A stretch of 64,000 nucleotides of DNA, taken from NCBI RefSeq assembly GCF_014534655.1, contig NZ_JACVVD010000004.1:434001-498000 (forward strand). Direction: 5' to 3'. Origin of the DNA: Paenibacillus sedimenti. Its GTDB lineage: Bacteria; Bacillota; Bacilli; Paenibacillales; NBRC-103111. The notes below the pieces were generated by a model. It was not told where the DNA came from. It ran no database searches and saw only the letters and a program-made list of their open reading frames with translations. This document shows, one piece after another, positions 44,249 through 53,387 of this stretch (the first letter of the stretch is position 1; each line of letters begins with the position of its first letter). The position numbers and the translations under genes are program-made.

Positions 44249-44713
44249 ATGGATAAGAAAATATCTCAACAATCAAATCACATACACCGAATAAAAACGG
44301 GAAGCCATCATTTAGGTCGATTAATTATGCAACTCCAAAGACTTGAACGCCATCCCCGCAACTTTGGGGACGCAGGCCCGTTAACGCCAAGTGAAATTCA
44401 CACGATTGACGCCATCGGTTACGAAGGCGGCATCCTGATGAGCGAGCTCGCTTCCCGTCTCGGCGTAACGAAAGGAGCAGTGACGCAGCTTTTCAGCCGT
44501 CTGGAGGCCAAAGAACTTGTTAAGCGTTCTCTTCACCCGGATGATTCCAGGGCTGTATTGATCTCTCTAACCGAAAAGGGAAAAAGTGCTTACCAAGCCC
44601 ATGAAGATGTGCATCTGAACTTTTACAAGGAGCTTAGCGCTCAATTAGACGAAGAAGAAATCCGAATTTTCGAAAAATGCATTCAAAAATTGAATGAGTT
44701 TATGCAGAAATAA
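44249..44713 (+). CDS. MarR-family transcriptional regulator
   Basis: 154 residues with the MarR winged helix: 'LTPSEIHTIDAIGYEGGILMSELASRLGVTKGAVTQLFSRLEAKELVKRSLHPDDSRAVLISLTEKG'. The DxRxx wing (DDSRAVL) and dimer helices are present. It presumably binds the TAGTTTA-N5-TAAACTA palindromes found upstream of itself, of the decayed gene on its other side, and of the distant P450 gene. The ligand is unknown. Confidence 0.9.
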   Translation: MDKKISQQSNHIHRIKTGSHHLGRLIMQLQRLERHPRNFGDAGPLTPSEIHTIDAIGYEGGILMSELASRLGVTKGAVTQLFSRLEAKELVKRSLHPDDSRAVLISLTEKGKSAYQAHEDVHLNFYKELSAQLDEEEIRIFEKCIQKLNEFMQK

Positions 44714-44715
44714 TT

Positions 44716-45107
44716 TTCACCAGAAAATCCGAATATCCCGAAGAACGGTAAACCACAGCTGCTACAGCAGCAGCAACCTTGGCGGTAATTTCTGCCTCGC
44801 GTTTTAACGGCAAATATTTCTTGCCCGATTCGCATCTTGCTGCCAAACAACTGTACGATGGCATTGCGAATCGGCCTAAATTTCAATAATCGGAACGCTC
44901 CCGATGCTCTCATCCATTTGAGCAATCCGGTCACCGCTGCCGAATCGAAATCACATCATATTTCATGCCTAAATTATCGATCGTCCATTCGATTGCGGCT
45001 TTCCCGTGATGGTCCCCTAATCCCAGCATAATGGAAATGTCTATAGAATCCGTCTCATCCATCAGATTTTTTGCGCGGCGAGCAAGCAAGCTTGTCAGCC
45101 CCATCAT
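44716..45107 (-). pseudogene. Decayed saccharopine-dehydrogenase-like gene
   Basis: GGGAGGACTCGT precedes ATG 45107, and the frame reads 'MMGLTSLLARRAKNLMDETD' and 'ISIMLGLGDHHGKAAIEWTIDNLG', an internal stretch of saccharopine dehydrogenase-like proteins, before a stop at 44931. Family-like sequence then continues in other frames (KMRIGQEIFAVKT; later AEITAKVAAAVA), showing at least two frameshifts. The NAD-binding N-terminus is missing altogether. It would have been a MarR target, since palindrome d lies 33 bases upstream. Confidence 0.65.
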
Positions 45108-45139
45108 ACGAGTCCTCCCGTCACCGTAATCCGTCTACA

Positions 45140-45158
45140 TAGTATAGTTGCTAAACGA
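45140..45158. promoter_or_regulatory. MarR-type palindrome d
   Basis: TAGTATA-GTTGC-TAAACGA; two to three departures from consensus. Immediately upstream of the decayed dehydrogenase gene. Confidence 0.5.
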
Positions 45159-45254
45159 TATGTCAAAAAAAATAAAGGGGAAGGTTGCGTTCGAGCCGCC
45201 GAGGTTGAATTATCTACCACCCCAGATTAGCAACATTTTAATTATCCTCATATT

Positions 45255-45273
45255 TAGTATAGTATCTAAACAA
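45255..45273. promoter_or_regulatory. MarR-type palindrome e
   Basis: TAGTATA-GTATC-TAAACAA in the intergenic region about 200 bases before the CapA-like gene and 150 bases before the decayed gene. The interval 45108-45472 otherwise holds no gene that I can support. Confidence 0.45.
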
Positions 45274-45472
45274 TTTATCGTCAAGATGCAGCCACTCTCT
45301 GTAAATAGAGCTAACTCGCTTATTTTCATAAAAATGAAAGCATAATTCGGCATTTTTTTATTTTTCTTCAACTCAGCATTCGATACCTTTTTTAGGAAGT
45401 GATTGTTATAATTAACAATAGATATCATGGTGATAGTTCACATATTGAATTCTGAAAAGGAAGTGGGTTTCG

Positions 45473-46663
45473 TTGCCCAGAACGCTGCTGCACTGCCTCA
45501 TGGCGGCTGTTTTTTTGTTATATGGTTGTCAAGCTGCTGACAATAATTCCGCCTCCGCAATCACAACTCAGATACCATTACTACAACAATCAGTATCCTC
45601 CGAACATGCAAACCCAAGTCCATCACCCAACGAAAAGCCTGATCCTCTTACCAGCCCTACTCCAAAGCCAAGTGCATCAGTTCCATCGGCTCCCCACTCC
45701 ATGATCCAACATCTTGAACCGATCGATATCATTTATGCCGGAGACGCTATGTTCGACTGGTCTGTAAAAGAAGCAGTAACAAAGCTCGGTCCCGATTTTC
45801 CTTTCGTGCATGTGAAGGCAGAAGTAGAAAAAGCTGACTTTGCTTTCGTCAATCTTGAAACTGCTGTTACGCTCGCGAATAACAAAGATACGAACCAGAT
45901 TTATAATTTCAAATCCAATCCGGAATCGCTTATCGGGCTAAAAAATGCAGGGTTTGACATGGTTTCGGTCGCCAATAATCATTCTATGGATTTCTTACAA
46001 AATGGATTTCTAGACACGCTCGATAATCTGGACAATGCGGGGCTACTTTATGTTGGGGGCGGACTTAATGTGAAGGAAGCGTATAGTGCGAAGAGCGTCA
46101 TTATTAAGGGGAGAAAGGTAAAATTTCTCGCGTTCTCACGCTTCATTCCTACAGTAGAGTGGTTTGCAGGGGTGAGTAAGCCGGGTGTCGCCCAAGCGTA
46201 CGATAAAAAACCGGTGCTGGATGCCATCGCCCAGGAGTGTAAGGATGCCGATTATGTGATGGTCTATATCCATTGGGGAATAGAAATGAATAACCGTCCC
46301 GAACAGTGGCAGCGAGATTATGCTCGCCAAATGATCGATGCAGGTGCGGATGCAATCGTTGGCAGCCATGTGCATGTACTGCAGGGGTTTGAGTTTTACA
46401 AAGAAAAGCCGATCGCATATTCTATTGGAAATTTCCTCTTTCCTGACTATGTAAGCGGTCGGAAGGCGGATACGGGACTGCTTCATTTGACAATTCACGA
46501 CGATCGAATCGAAATGTCTTTTCGCCCATATTACATCGAGAAGAACCAAATCGTTCCTAAGGACGAAGCGTACGTGAACAAACAGTATAAGTATTTGGAG
46601 TCGATATCGTACGACGTGACAATGGATGGCCCGAATGTCCGGATGCAGGATCCTAAAAAATAA
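45473..46663 (+). CDS. CapA-family lipoprotein (poly-gamma-glutamate/capsule metallophosphatase fold)
   Basis: 396 residues from TTG 45473 (GGAAGTGGG upstream). Lipobox LLYGC with Cys19, a Pro/Ser-rich linker (about 25-85), then the PGA_cap domain: 'IDIIYAGDAMFDWSV', 'FAFVNLETAVT', 'GFDMVSVANNHSMDFLQNGF', 'MVYIHWGIEMNNRPEQWQRDYARQMIDAGADAIVGSHVHVLQG'. The Asp/His/Asn residues of a metallophosphoesterase-like site are preserved. CapA/PgsA proteins take part in poly-gamma-glutamate export; standalone copies such as this one, without pgsB/C, have unknown roles. Confidence 0.9.
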   Translation: MPRTLLHCLMAAVFLLYGCQAADNNSASAITTQIPLLQQSVSSEHANPSPSPNEKPDPLTSPTPKPSASVPSAPHSMIQHLEPIDIIYAGDAMFDWSVKEAVTKLGPDFPFVHVKAEVEKADFAFVNLETAVTLANNKDTNQIYNFKSNPESLIGLKNAGFDMVSVANNHSMDFLQNGFLDTLDNLDNAGLLYVGGGLNVKEAYSAKSVIIKGRKVKFLAFSRFIPTVEWFAGVSKPGVAQAYDKKPVLDAIAQECKDADYVMVYIHWGIEMNNRPEQWQRDYARQMIDAGADAIVGSHVHVLQGFEFYKEKPIAYSIGNFLFPDYVSGRKADTGLLHLTIHDDRIEMSFRPYYIEKNQIVPKDEAYVNKQYKYLESISYDVTMDGPNVRMQDPKK

Positions 46664-46706
46664 AAAACCAGCCAAAACACGAAAAATAAAGTGTTAGACT
46701 GGTTTT
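46664..46706 (+). terminator. Terminator of the CapA-like gene
   Basis: AAAACCAG ... CTGGTTTT with partial inner pairing (AACAC/GTGTT). The 180 bases that follow contain no gene that I can support. Confidence 0.7.
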
Positions 46707-46887
46707 AGTATGATGTCGGTCAAGCCCCCTCTCCCCAATTATTAAAGGGTGCGTCTAATCCTCTCTTGCATTCATACCGGATTTTCACTAGGCAAACTGC
46801 TGACGCGCTCCAAATGAACTGCCATCTCACTGCCAAGCATTATTTCTTGAGGGCCAAAGATGTAAGAGCAGTATATGGACAGGCTAG

Positions 46888-47727
46888 CTATCCGATCGGC
46901 TCTGGAAAGCTTCTGGTTCCGATGACGACAGTGGCGTCCAGTTCTTCAGAACTGGCCACCCGCGGGATCAGCCCGTTATAAGCGAAGATCTCGACGGTCT
47001 TCGGCGCTTGCCGCTTACTCGTCTCGACCAGCAGGTGACCGCCCGGTGCCAGCCAGAGTGGCGCCTCGGCTGCCACCCGTCGCTGGACATCAAGCCCGTC
47101 CGCACCCCCGTCGAGCGCCACCCGCGCCTCATGTATGCGGGCCTCCGGGGGTAGCAGCCTGAGCGACTCGGTTGGTACGTAGGGTGCGTTAGCGACTAGA
47201 ACGTCGACGCGGCCCCGCAATGTAGCGGGCAACGGCTCGTAGAGATCACCTTCGTACACTTGACCACCGACGGCAGTGACATTGCGACGGGCGCACCGTA
47301 CCGCAGCGGGGTCGATGTCAACGGAGAACAACTCGATCTTTTCCAGGTCAGCGGCCAGCGCGGCGCCCACCGCGCCCGATCCGCAGCACAGGTCTACCAC
47401 TACGGCTCTTGAACGGGCGAGGGCGGCAGCCTGGCGAACAAGAAACTCGGTACGGTGCCGGGGTACGAAGACTCCCGGGTTCACCGCAATCCGTAGACCG
47501 CAAAACTCCGCCCAGCCGATGACTTGCTCGAGTGGCAAACCAGCGGCTCGCCGATCCACCATGGCGGATAGGTCGGCCGGCGTTCGTGCTGCGGAAATGA
47601 GCAACCGGGTCTCTTCTTCGGCGAAAACACAACCGGCGGCCCTAAGCCTGGTAACGATGATTGTACAAATGGAATCTTCATGAAAGTCACCGACAAATGA
47701 TCCTGCCTCGGCATGCTTCAAGTCCAT
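46888..47727 (-). CDS. PrmC/HemK-like protein N5-glutamine methyltransferase, horizontally acquired
   Basis: 279 residues. SAM-binding motif I 'VVDLCCGSGAVGAALA', motif with acidic residue 'LFSVDIDPAAVRCARRN', and NAPYVP in place of the NPPY that binds the Gln substrate in PrmC. The N-terminal helical domain (about 1-85) with 'RRAAGLPLEQVIGWAEFCGL' is HemK-like. The sequence is much more GC-rich than its surroundings, with Arg/Ala-rich usage as in actinobacteria; such 'putative N5-glutamine methyltransferases' are common there. This is probably not the housekeeping PrmC. GAGGCG precedes the ATG. Confidence 0.82.
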   Translation of the reverse strand: MDLKHAEAGSFVGDFHEDSICTIIVTRLRAAGCVFAEEETRLLISAARTPADLSAMVDRRAAGLPLEQVIGWAEFCGLRIAVNPGVFVPRHRTEFLVRQAAALARSRAVVVDLCCGSGAVGAALAADLEKIELFSVDIDPAAVRCARRNVTAVGGQVYEGDLYEPLPATLRGRVDVLVANAPYVPTESLRLLPPEARIHEARVALDGGADGLDVQRRVAAEAPLWLAPGGHLLVETSKRQAPKTVEIFAYNGLIPRVASSEELDATVVIGTRSFPEPIG

Positions 47728-47854
47728 AAATTCGCCTCATTTCGGAACGATTATATTTTATCACTTTGTCATATAAATCATTTTATCCCCGTCGTCGTTT
47801 ACCGGATAGGTACAAATTAGTTAAAGGGAACTACCCTGCTGCCCGTTGAACGTA

Positions 47855-47899
47855 AATAAGCTTAGTCCATAGCCAAAGCAGCTCAAGACTAAGCTTATT
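47855..47899. terminator. Hairpin AATAAGCTTAGTC / GACTAAGCTTATT
   Basis: Perfect 13-bp arms with a 19-base loop, between the 5' end of the methyltransferase gene and the 3' end of the GH43 gene. Likely the terminator of the GH43 gene. Confidence 0.75.
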
Positions 47900-47982
47900 C
47901 CATTAATTACTCTAATTCTACAAGGAAAGGGTTATGCATTTTTGCACATCGAACGCTATGGACACTTTACGTCCTCAACGCA

Positions 47983-49557
47983 TTACAGCTCCCGGTAATC
48001 GAAATAATCAAAATCCGCATGGAGCATGGTTCCGCTTATATCCTGGGCGCAAAGACCTGCGAAGGTGCCGGTGAAGGAGAGCTTGCCTTTGTATTCGTCG
48101 GCTAACAGCCCCATATAAAGAACAGGTCCGATGGTGTTCCATTCTGCGCCATCCTTCGAATAGTGGAACTGGAGCGTCACTCCATCTATGGTTGCTTTCA
48201 GATAACAACGCTCCCACCCTGCGATGGAAACCTTTTGGTCCAGTTCATCGTATTGGCCCTGATCGCTGACGATAATCGCCAAGTGTTTGCCCAGCGTTTC
48301 ATCATGGCTGATTCGAAGATAATAGTGGTCCTGATCGTCATAGTAGAGCACCAGACCGGCCATTTGGTTGAAGTGGACGGGCTCATACTCGACACAGGTC
48401 TCCACCTCGCATTGGAAACTATGGATGCGCCGTGCCGCCATGCTTTGACGATGCAGCGAATAGAGCGACTCCTGTCCGCGAAGCCGCAAGAATCCTGGGC
48501 GTTCCTTCAGACTTAGCCAAGATTCATTCGCCGGAATCCGGAGAGTGTGCCAATGAACGCTGAGGGCGGGGGCATCGAAATCGTCCCGTTCCGGTTCTTC
48601 CGGAAACAGATGGGACGGAAGCTCTGGCGCCGGAACCGCAAGCTCCGGAAGCTTCCCTCCCGAAGCCAAGCGAAGCCAGCCGGCCTCGGTCCAGACCAGC
48701 TTCTGGATGGAGGTCTCCCTGCCAAGCGGACTGAGGCCGCTGCCATCGGGCAACTGACGGCTGCAGATATGCACCATGTACCATTCTCCATTGGGGGTTT
48801 CCAGCAAGGAACCATGACCCGCCTTCTGGAGCGGATGCTCCGGGTGGTTTCTCGTTGTTAAGATGGGATAATCCGGATCCACCTCATACGGTCCGTCCAC
48901 GGACTCCGCCCGCATCAACGTAGCTGCATGGTTGATGCCGGTTCCGCCTTCTGCAAGAAGCAGATAATAGAAGCCGTCCTTCTTGTATACCATCGGCCCT
49001 TCGGTCACACCGAGATCCGTCCCTTGGGTGACCAGCTTAACCGGTCCGGTAAGCTTCCGTTCCTCCGGGTTGTATTCCTGCATGATAATTCCGGCAAACC
49101 GGCTCTTATTCTTGCGGAAGTCCCACTGCATATTGAACAAATACTTGCGGCCATCCGTATCATGGAACAAAAAATGGTCGAATCCGCTGGAATTCAAATA
49201 GATAGGCTCGGACCAAGGCCCTTCGATTGACGATGCCGTCACAATGTAATTGTGAAGATCCTTGTAAACGCCTTTGCGTCCAACCACATTCGTAAAGCAT
49301 AAGTAAAAAGTGCCGTTGTCATAGCTCAGGGACGGCGCCCAGACGCCTCCGGAGCTTGGAACCCCCCGCAGATCCAGCTGGCTTACCCGGTTGAGCGGCC
49401 GGGAGAGCGGCCTCCAGTGAACCAGATCCTTGGAATGGTGGATCAAGACGCCCGGAAACCACTCGAAGGTGGAAGTCGCAATGTAATAATCTTCGCCCAC
49501 CCGGATGGCCGATGCGTCGGGATTAAATCCGCGCAGAATAGGATTGTGAATTTTCAT
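47983..49557 (-). CDS. GH43 family beta-xylosidase/arabinofuranosidase-like
   Basis: 524 residues from ATG 49557 (AAGGAGGAG 10 bases upstream; the longer frame has no ribosome-binding site). Five-bladed GH43 propeller: 'NPILRGFNPDASAIRVGEDYYIATSTFEWFPG' with the catalytic base Asp, 'VTEGPMVYKKDGFYYLLLAEGG' with the acid Glu, then a C-terminal beta-sandwich (about 325-520) as in XynB-type beta-xylosidases. No signal peptide, so it is cytosolic. It lies downstream of the YesN terminator and has its own AT-rich promoter region (49558-49780), yet probably belongs to the same polysaccharide locus. Confidence 0.92.
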   Translation of the reverse strand: MKIHNPILRGFNPDASAIRVGEDYYIATSTFEWFPGVLIHHSKDLVHWRPLSRPLNRVSQLDLRGVPSSGGVWAPSLSYDNGTFYLCFTNVVGRKGVYKDLHNYIVTASSIEGPWSEPIYLNSSGFDHFLFHDTDGRKYLFNMQWDFRKNKSRFAGIIMQEYNPEERKLTGPVKLVTQGTDLGVTEGPMVYKKDGFYYLLLAEGGTGINHAATLMRAESVDGPYEVDPDYPILTTRNHPEHPLQKAGHGSLLETPNGEWYMVHICSRQLPDGSGLSPLGRETSIQKLVWTEAGWLRLASGGKLPELAVPAPELPSHLFPEEPERDDFDAPALSVHWHTLRIPANESWLSLKERPGFLRLRGQESLYSLHRQSMAARRIHSFQCEVETCVEYEPVHFNQMAGLVLYYDDQDHYYLRISHDETLGKHLAIIVSDQGQYDELDQKVSIAGWERCYLKATIDGVTLQFHYSKDGAEWNTIGPVLYMGLLADEYKGKLSFTGTFAGLCAQDISGTMLHADFDYFDYREL

Positions 49558-49782
49558 GTGTCGATGTCTCCTCCTTGTTACCAATAAAGTCGCCATTTTC
49601 CGATCCCTTGATCTCATAATACAAAAACTAATCATTTTGTTATTAATTATAATTATCTTTTCGACAACAAAAATGAAGTTTTTTAAGATATTCCTGCTGT
49701 TTTTGCAGAACTACGACAAAAACCGCGGTGGAGAAGAAGCCCCTAGCTTCTCATGAGGAAGGGGCATTCCAAATCCTAATAA

Positions 49783-49840
49783 TGAAAAAAAACAGCGTTC
49801 AGGTACCTAGCCTGCCGGCTTCTGCTCCCTGAACGCTGTT
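49783..49840 (-). terminator. Terminator of the yesMN genes
   Basis: AACAGCGTTCAGG ... CCTGAACGCTGTT with an eight-T run on the minus strand. The remainder of 49558-49868 is AT-rich promoter DNA for the GH43 gene. Confidence 0.93.
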
Positions 49841-49868
49841 ATACTCTTGTCTTCTCATGTCCTGTCCG

Positions 49869-51470
49869 CTACATCTTTGGCCCGTTCTGCGTCCTATATT
49901 CCTGCGGCAGCTTCCCATAGTACTTCTTGAACATGTCGCTGAACTGCCGCGCGTTATTATAGCCTACCTTCTCTGCAATCTCATAAACCATCATATCGGT
50001 TTGAAGGAGCAGCTTCACGGCTTGCTTCATACGGACCTTGGTCAAGTATTGCTTGAAGTTCATCTGCGTATGCTTTTTGAAGAAGCTGCTGAAATAATAG
50101 GGATTCATATAGATCTTTGAGGCTACCCCTTCAAGGGTGATATTCTCCATATAGTGGGTCTCGATAAACTCCTTTACGGTCAGGAGCTGCTGCGTATCTT
50201 TACCGCTCCCGCCCGTCGAAAGCCGCCTGAACAGCTCGTCGGCCATCTCCCGGACGTATTCCAGCAGCTCTTCGTACCGGCCAACGGCTTGCATGGCGGT
50301 CAGATGTCCCTGATCCTTCGTGCCCGCCTCTCCCTGCATGATTCCAACCTCCTCCAGCCCCTCTGACCACTCGATCAACGTGGCATAACAGGCCATTACC
50401 GCTTTCTCCCGACTGCCGGCCGAGTACCCGGCGATGAGTCCCAAGAGACGGTCCAGCTCCACGGTCAAGCGGGACCTGTCCTTGGCCAGCAGTGCCTGCA
50501 ATGCACTCTGCCTGGAGTCCCCCAGCTCCCGTTCCGTTACTGGCGCTGCTTTATAATCCCCGGACCAGATTATAGATTTGCCCACTCCCGAGAAAAAGGC
50601 TTGTCCAAGCGCCTCCGCCGCGGTTCGGTAGGATCCTTTAATTCCCTCCGCTCCGTAAACCTGCTCTCCGATACCGACGGTCAGGACGATCTTCAGATAG
50701 ATTTCCGCATTCCGAATGATATCGTCGGCCAGCCCTTCCATCCTGGTCTCATCTTTGTGGTTCACCACAGCGCACAGCCGGTCCCCTTTGCGGAGAATCA
50801 TACCCGCCGAGCTGCGCCGCATGAGCTCTTCAGCCATATTCCCTACCGCAAAAAGCAGAAGACGCTTCTCATGCTCCCCCCACCGGCTATCATCCGCAGG
50901 CTGTTCCGGCTCCATCAGCAGGACGGTATAACAGTTGTGGATGCAGCCGGAGTGCAAGCTGCGCAGCTTCTCTTCAGCGTCAGCTTGCCGAATATCTCCG
51001 TCCAGCAGTCGGTCGAATAGTTCCTCTAATTGGGTTTTCCTGTCCTTATGCTCATAAACAGCCAGCTTGCTCTTGGAATGCTGCTCCTCCGACTCCTCCA
51101 TCAGCTCGGATACCGCCCGCTGGACCGCATCCAGCAGCAAGTCCTTCTCGATTGGCTTGACCAGATAATCCACTGCCCCGAGAGCTAATGCTTCCTTCGC
51201 ATAGGAGAACTCCTGATAAGCGCTAATAAAAATCACCTTGGTCCGAAGTCCTCGGCGTTCGATTTCCTTGATCACGTCAATGCCGGTGCCATCCGGCATG
51301 CTGATATCGGTGATAACAAGCGAGGGACGTTCTCTCTCGATGAGCTCCATAAGTCCCCGTCCGGTCCAGGCCTCTCCGACGATCCGGATGCCTTGCTGTT
51401 CCCAGGGGATCAGCTTCTTCAGACCCTTGATGATAATCGGCTCGTCATCGGCCAGAATGGCAGTAATCAT
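49869..51470 (-). CDS. yesN: Response regulator with AraC-type output (YesN-like)
   Basis: 533 residues. Receiver domain 1-120 with acidic pocket (ADDE at 7-10), phospho-acceptor Asp55 in VITDISMPDG and Lys in YLVKPIEK. Middle region (about 140-400) of the poorly conserved sensing type, and C-terminal AraC double HTH with 'YMNPYYFSSFFKKHTQMNFKQYLTKVRM' and 'AEKVGYNNARQFSDMFKKYYGKLPQEYR'. Activated by the YesM kinase it should switch on the sugar ABC and lyase genes. Its ATG overlaps the yesM stop (ATGA). Confidence 0.93.
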   Translation of the reverse strand: MITAILADDEPIIIKGLKKLIPWEQQGIRIVGEAWTGRGLMELIERERPSLVITDISMPDGTGIDVIKEIERRGLRTKVIFISAYQEFSYAKEALALGAVDYLVKPIEKDLLLDAVQRAVSELMEESEEQHSKSKLAVYEHKDRKTQLEELFDRLLDGDIRQADAEEKLRSLHSGCIHNCYTVLLMEPEQPADDSRWGEHEKRLLLFAVGNMAEELMRRSSAGMILRKGDRLCAVVNHKDETRMEGLADDIIRNAEIYLKIVLTVGIGEQVYGAEGIKGSYRTAAEALGQAFFSGVGKSIIWSGDYKAAPVTERELGDSRQSALQALLAKDRSRLTVELDRLLGLIAGYSAGSREKAVMACYATLIEWSEGLEEVGIMQGEAGTKDQGHLTAMQAVGRYEELLEYVREMADELFRRLSTGGSGKDTQQLLTVKEFIETHYMENITLEGVASKIYMNPYYFSSFFKKHTQMNFKQYLTKVRMKQAVKLLLQTDMMVYEIAEKVGYNNARQFSDMFKKYYGKLPQEYRTQNGPKM

Positions 51471-53245
51471 TGTTCTTTCCCCTCTTTCTGGTACGGTAGG
51501 ATCATCCGGACGGAGGTTCCGATTTTCAGGGTGCTGTTCAGTTCAATTCCATACTCGGTCCCATACAGTGCAGAGATCCGGTCATGCACGTTCTTGACCC
51601 CGATTCCCTCGCTACCGGGTTCCGACGCCGTTTGTCCCTTGAGTTTGTCCCTTACCCGCTCCAGCTTCGACGCCTCCATGCCGACACCGTCATCGTCCAC
51701 GGTAATGATCAGCCGGTCCTCATCCTTTTCAGCCGATATGCGGATCGTTCCCTTCCCGGACTTGGGCATGATGCCGTGGTAAATCGCATTCTCCACAAGG
51801 GGCTGGATGGATAGCTTGGGCAGCAAACATCCCAGAAGGTCCCCGTCGATGCGAAGATCCATGGCAAGGCGGTGGTCCCCGTACCTCAGCTCCATCAGAC
51901 GATAATACTGTTCGATATTCGTCTTCTCTTCCAACAAGGTGACCGTTTCTTCTCCGTAATCCAGCACATATTTCAGCTGGCGGGAGAGGGAGAGAATCAT
52001 GTCGGCCACTTCCTCATCGTCATTGGCCACAGCACTCATCCGGATCACTTCCAGGGTGTTGTACAGATAATGGGGGCGGATCTGACTCTTGAGAGCCGTA
52101 AGCTCAGCTTGCTTCTGCTTGATCTGGGCAACGTACACCTCATCAATGTAGCTTCGGAGACGATCGGTCATCCGGTTAAAGCCTCTGGCCAGCATTCCGA
52201 TTTCGTCCGCAGATCGGATCTGGACCTGGGTATCGAAAGCGCCGGATTCCACCCGGGCCATATGCCGGATAATGTTGCGGATCGGATTGGACAGATTGTT
52301 CGAGAACCAGACGGCCACCGCCACAAGGGATAAGATGCACAGTCCGATCACGATGGCGATCGTACTTTTGATCTGGTTGATCTTATCAAACAATTTATCT
52401 TTATTCACTTCCCCGACGACATGCCATGCCGAGCCCGGCATATCGTGGCTTACATAATGATACACTTCCGAATCTGTTGCCTGGAAAATCTGACCGATCT
52501 TCTCGGGTTTGTTGCTATAAAGAATCCGTCCTTCTTGGTCCGTCACATACATGCCGTCCTCTTGGCTTATAGTCAGGTGTTGGAAGATTTCATCGAAAGC
52601 TCCCAGGGAGATGTCCATGTACAAGCTTCCCACCACATTTCCATCCAATCCCGGGCTTCCCGCCACATCGATCAGATTCCGGGCGAATGTCAGCACCAAA
52701 GTGTTGGATTCCAAATAATATTCTTGTTTGTGAGTTGGGAACAATACCAGTTGCTTCGGGTTCTCCGATAACGCCTTCCTCCACTGCTGAGGAGGATACT
52801 CAGCCCGAAAATCGATCCGGCTTCCATCCCGGCTCAAATCCTGGTATTTGCCGTCAGTAAAGACAAATGCCGCGCTCCGGATATGGATATCGGTGGCCAC
52901 TACGGTCTGAAGAAAATTATCCACCGTGACGGCCAGCAGGGGATCCTCCAGCGACAACTGCTCTGCAATAAGCTCCTGGAACTGACCGTACCTCCCTTGC
53001 TGGCCTAACGAATACATCAGCTTGGAAATATTATTGTACTTGTTATAAAAGTCATCTATATTCTTTCCCGCATATATGACCATCTGCTCGAAATTGTTGA
53101 TCGAGTATCTCTCCATGTAATTTCCGAACGTGTTAAGCGAGAAGAAGCTTAAAATCAAAAGCGGTATCAAACCCACCGTGATGAACGAAAAGGTGAACTT
53201 GGCGAATATGCTCTTGCGCAGCCTGAAAAGCCGGATTTCTTTCAA
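51467..53245 (-). CDS. yesM: Sensor histidine kinase (YesM-like)
   Basis: 592 residues from TTG 53245 (AGGGGGCCAG upstream). Helix at about 15-35, extracellular Cache-type sensor (about 36-290), second helix (about 292-312), HAMP ('NNLSNPIRNIIRHMARVESG'), His-kinase box 'QIRPHYLYNTLEVIRM' with the phosphorylated His, and HATPase with 'LVENAIYHGI' and 'DDDGVGMEASKL'. It is of the LytS/YesM subfamily. It senses extracellular saccharides, often via the ABC binding protein, and pairs with YesN. Confidence 0.93.
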   Translation of the reverse strand: MKEIRLFRLRKSIFAKFTFSFITVGLIPLLILSFFSLNTFGNYMERYSINNFEQMVIYAGKNIDDFYNKYNNISKLMYSLGQQGRYGQFQELIAEQLSLEDPLLAVTVDNFLQTVVATDIHIRSAAFVFTDGKYQDLSRDGSRIDFRAEYPPQQWRKALSENPKQLVLFPTHKQEYYLESNTLVLTFARNLIDVAGSPGLDGNVVGSLYMDISLGAFDEIFQHLTISQEDGMYVTDQEGRILYSNKPEKIGQIFQATDSEVYHYVSHDMPGSAWHVVGEVNKDKLFDKINQIKSTIAIVIGLCILSLVAVAVWFSNNLSNPIRNIIRHMARVESGAFDTQVQIRSADEIGMLARGFNRMTDRLRSYIDEVYVAQIKQKQAELTALKSQIRPHYLYNTLEVIRMSAVANDDEEVADMILSLSRQLKYVLDYGEETVTLLEEKTNIEQYYRLMELRYGDHRLAMDLRIDGDLLGCLLPKLSIQPLVENAIYHGIMPKSGKGTIRISAEKDEDRLIITVDDDGVGMEASKLERVRDKLKGQTASEPGSEGIGVKNVHDRISALYGTEYGIELNSTLKIGTSVRMILPYQKEGKEQ

Positions 53246-53335
53246 GATCTGGCCCCCTTTCTCTATCGCTTGCGGGTACTGCTCTTATCATACACTAAGC
53301 CCATCATGCACCGCCATGCCTCTACTAAGAGGTAA

Positions 53336-53364
53336 GACCGGCACCGTCTGAACGGTTGCCGGTC
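53336..53364. other. Intergenic hairpin in the polysaccharide operon
   Basis: GACCGGC-ACCGT-CTGA-ACGGT-t-GCCGGTC, strong stem without T-run between the GH88 and yesM genes; likely an mRNA-stabilising or attenuating element that sets enzyme versus regulator levels. Confidence 0.6.
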
Positions 53365-53387
53365 CGGCCTAACACTCCCTCCTCCGA

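Noticed and set aside
48000..48900. Long frames in alternate phases opposite or within the GH43 gene
   Set aside because: High GC makes long spurious frames; the GH43 frame has conserved catalytic motifs.
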